Below are positions 62,269 to 64,000 of a stretch of 64,000 bases of DNA, piece after piece. Position 1 is the stretch's first letter. The number at the start of each line of letters is the position of its first letter. The notes beneath the pieces are model-generated. The model did no database searches. It saw nothing but the letters and a program-made list of their open reading frames with translations, and was not told the DNA's origin. The DNA is from Neorhizobium tomejilense (GTDB lineage: Bacteria; Pseudomonadota; Alphaproteobacteria; Rhizobiales; Rhizobiaceae), in NCBI GenBank assembly GCA_002968845.1, contig PVBG01000021.1, forward strand, positions 1 to 64,000, read 5' to 3'. Made by a program: the position numbers and the translations under genes.

Positions 62269-63054
62269 TCACCGAGGAATCACGTGCGGACAACCATGCA
62301 GCGGATCGGGTATGACGAGACAATCCAACCCAAAAATCTGCCGCATCGTCGCCTCCGTGATCACATCGCCCGGCGCGCCCTCGCGATGTATTTTCCCATC
62401 CTTGAGTGCAAATACATGATCGGCGAAACGTGCGGCCAGATTGATGTCGTGGAGAACCATGACGACCGTTTTGGCACTCTCCCGATTCAGCTTTCGCACC
62501 AGATCCAGAAGCTCGATCTGATGGGGCAGATCCAGAAACGTTGTCGGCTCGTCGAGCAAGAGGATTGGTGCGTCCTGCGCCAATATCATTGCGATGAAGG
62601 CTCGTTGGCGCTGTCCGCCGGACAGTTCCGACAGGGGCCGAAGTGAATACGCCTCTACACCGGCCAGCGCCAGGGCTCGCTCGACCGCCAGAGCATCTCC
62701 GCGGGACCATTGTGACAAAGGTGACTGCCATGGAGTTCTGCCCCGCGCGACCAGATCGAATACGCGTAGATATTCCGGGACGGTCGAATTTTGCGGCAGG
62801 ATCGCCAGCTGCCTTGCAACCTGTTTCGACTTCTGGCGATCGATGGGGTCTCCTTCAAGCAACACCTCCCCCTCATCCGGCCGCAAAAGCCGGGCGAGGC
62901 AACGCAGCAATGTTGACTTCCCGCAGGCGTTGGGACCGATGACGACACTGATCTTTCCTCTTGGCACAGCAAGACCGATGTCGTCGAGCACAGTGCCGAC
63001 CGGCCGCGTCAGTGTCAGGCCTCCAGCTGACAGTGGAAAGGTGGCGGTTTTCAT
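62269..63054 (-). CDS. Ferric-siderophore ABC transporter ATPase (FecE type)
   Basis: A 261-residue protein starting at ATG 63054, overlapping the permease stop by one base. Walker A GPNACGKST, signature LSGGQRQRAFIAMILAQ, Walker B ILLLDEPTTFLDL and the VMVLHDINLAAR H-loop are intact. QFGL-type C-terminus (IFGLDCLVIPDPLHG) fits FecE/FepC ATPases. It powers siderophore import through the adjacent permease. Confidence 0.93.
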   Translation of the reverse strand: MKTATFPLSAGGLTLTRPVGTVLDDIGLAVPRGKISVVIGPNACGKSTLLRCLARLLRPDEGEVLLEGDPIDRQKSKQVARQLAILPQNSTVPEYLRVFDLVARGRTPWQSPLSQWSRGDALAVERALALAGVEAYSLRPLSELSGGQRQRAFIAMILAQDAPILLLDEPTTFLDLPHQIELLDLVRKLNRESAKTVVMVLHDINLAARFADHVFALKDGKIHREGAPGDVITEATMRQIFGLDCLVIPDPLHGCPHVIPR

Positions 63055-64000
63055 CAAATCACTCCCTTGCGGATTTCGAGGGTAAGTTGCCACATCAATA
63101 GCGGGGCTCCGATCATCGCAGTGAAGACCCCGGTCGGAAGATCGGCCCCAATAGGGAGAGAACGGCAGACAAGATCGGCAAGGACCGTCAGGCACGCCCC
63201 GACCGCCGCGGCTCCCAAAAGCGGCGAGCCGTTGCCCGCACCGGATGCAGCTGAAAGCCTGCGGGCGATTGGATTGGCTGCGAAGGCGACGAACGGCAGG
63301 GGCCCGGCTACACCGACGGCGCATGCGGTGAGGCCAACTGACAGAAAGAGGATTTTCAATCGGGTTGTCGAGACGTTGAGCCCTAGACCTGTGGCAATGT
63401 CATCGCCTAGTGCCAGGCTCTTCAGTGCAAATCCCTGCCATAGCGCGAACGGCCCAAGTATGATCAATGCGCCAAAGATCAGGACTACGTCACCCCATTC
63501 CGGACTGGGAAACGCGCCGACGAGCCATTTCATGATGTCTGCGGCGGTCAAGGGATCTAGCCGCGCCATCATGATATCGACGAGAGCCATGAGGAAGAGG
63601 CTCAGCGCCAAACCTGTAATCACGAGACGCGCTGACGACAGCCCCTTGTTCCAGGCGAGCGCGAGAACGAACGCTGCGGACAACACGCCGCCAACCATGG
63701 CTCCTGGCAAGACCCAAAAACTGCTTCCGGTCAGCATAACGGTGAAAAGCGCTCCGGTGGCAGCGCCGGAACTAAATCCGACGATGTCTGGAGAAGCCAA
63801 CGGATTGCGCAACATGTCCTGGATCAGTGCGCCGGCGACGCCAAAAGCTGCGCCAGCCCCGATCCCGACGAGAAGGCGCGGCAGACGATGATACCAAATG
63901 ACGATATCGGGGGTTTCATCCCCTTGCTGAAAGAGAATGGTCGATATTTCCGCCGTGGTCAGCGGATAGTTTCCAAAGTACAGAGCAAGCCCGGAGACAG
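63054..64000 (-). CDS. Ferric-siderophore ABC transporter permease (FecCD type), 5' end beyond window
   Basis: The frame is open from the stop at 63054 to the window edge; translation of the last 185 bp continues TTAEISTILFQQGDETPDIV, WYHRLPRLLVGIGAGAAFGV, and AGALIQDMLRNPLASPDIVG, so the start lies beyond base 64000. The RLPRxLVxxxxGxALxxxGxxxQ...NPLAxPxxxG motif is the FecCD hallmark, and about nine helices are seen. A companion permease and binding protein are expected past the edge. Confidence 0.92.
   Translation of the reverse strand, partial: VSGLALYFGNYPLTTAEISTILFQQGDETPDIVIWYHRLPRLLVGIGAGAAFGVAGALIQDMLRNPLASPDIVGFSSGAATGALFTVMLTGSSFWVLPGAMVGGVLSAAFVLALAWNKGLSSARLVITGLALSLFLMALVDIMMARLDPLTAADIMKWLVGAFPSPEWGDVVLIFGALIILGPFALWQGFALKSLALGDDIATGLGLNVSTTRLKILFLSVGLTACAVGVAGPLPFVAFAANPIARRLSAASGAGNGSPLLGAAAVGACLTVLADLVCRSLPIGADLPTGVFTAMIGAPLLMWQLTLEIRKGVI

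Noticed and set aside
1..64000. CRISPR arrays, tRNA or rRNA genes
   Set aside because: No regularly spaced repeats and no cloverleaf or rRNA-like sequence was seen on either strand; short RNAs could be missed by eye.

Overview
The window reads as accessory DNA of an alphaproteobacterium, most likely of the Rhizobiales (Rhizobium/Agrobacterium/Mesorhizobium type). This rests on high GC, dense ATG/GTG genes with GGAG-type ribosome binding sites, and families common in rhizobia: a DUF982 protein, TctABC, a UgpC-type sugar ABC system, and short SH3 and DnaJ-domain proteins. I see no rRNA, tRNA, CRISPR array, intact transposase or replication gene, so plasmid versus chromosome cannot be decided.

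Layout. 1-8.9 kb: an AraC regulator (cut by the window edge), divergent from two small membrane/exported proteins, an SDR, and a periplasmic aldehyde-oxidoreductase operon (PaoA, PaoB and two tandem PaoC-like molybdenum subunits). 9.2-14.2 kb: a small exported protein and a two-gene RND efflux pump. 15-33 kb: a mosaic of redox genes with local regulators. It includes an SDR, metallo-beta-lactamase-fold protein, intradiol dioxygenase and aldo/keto reductase, all with export-type N-termini, plus an IorAB-like molybdenum hydroxylase. AraC, LysR and MarR regulators, an MFS transporter, an epimerase-like SDR and several gene fragments lie among them. 33.5-36 kb: a large methyltransferase and an oligopeptide-ABC ATPase fragment. 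36-41.5 kb: a TctABC tricarboxylate-type transporter with an SDR, facing a GntR regulator and an RraA-type aldolase. 41.9-50.3 kb: a patchwork island with a truncated AraC duplicate, an ArsR micro-operon, a chemoreceptor fragment, a nucleotidyltransferase preceded by a 29-bp perfect palindrome, rhizobial small proteins and a decayed integrase. 50.4-59.1 kb: a catabolic locus (Tm-1-like protein and TIM-barrel partner facing GntR, sugar ABC transporter, Gfo/Idh/MocA oxidoreductase, cupin, ATPase). 59.3-60 kb: a FitAB-type toxin-antitoxin pair. 61.2-64 kb: a siderophore-interacting protein with a FecE/FecD-type iron ABC transporter, cut by the window edge.

Main points of interest. (1) Two tandem PaoC-like subunits, the first with Gln where the catalytic Glu is expected and the second with Glu. 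(2) A 605-bp direct repeat (11 mismatches) 42 kb apart, one copy being a 5'-truncated AraC gene. (3) Predicted Tat export signals on two nicotinamide-type enzymes (SDR and AKR). (4) The Tm-1/TIM-barrel pair linked to a sugar-uptake operon. (5) Clear dyad operators next to MarR, GntR, ArsR, nucleotidyltransferase and FitAB genes. All functional assignments come from reading translated sequence and remembered family motifs; no database search was run.
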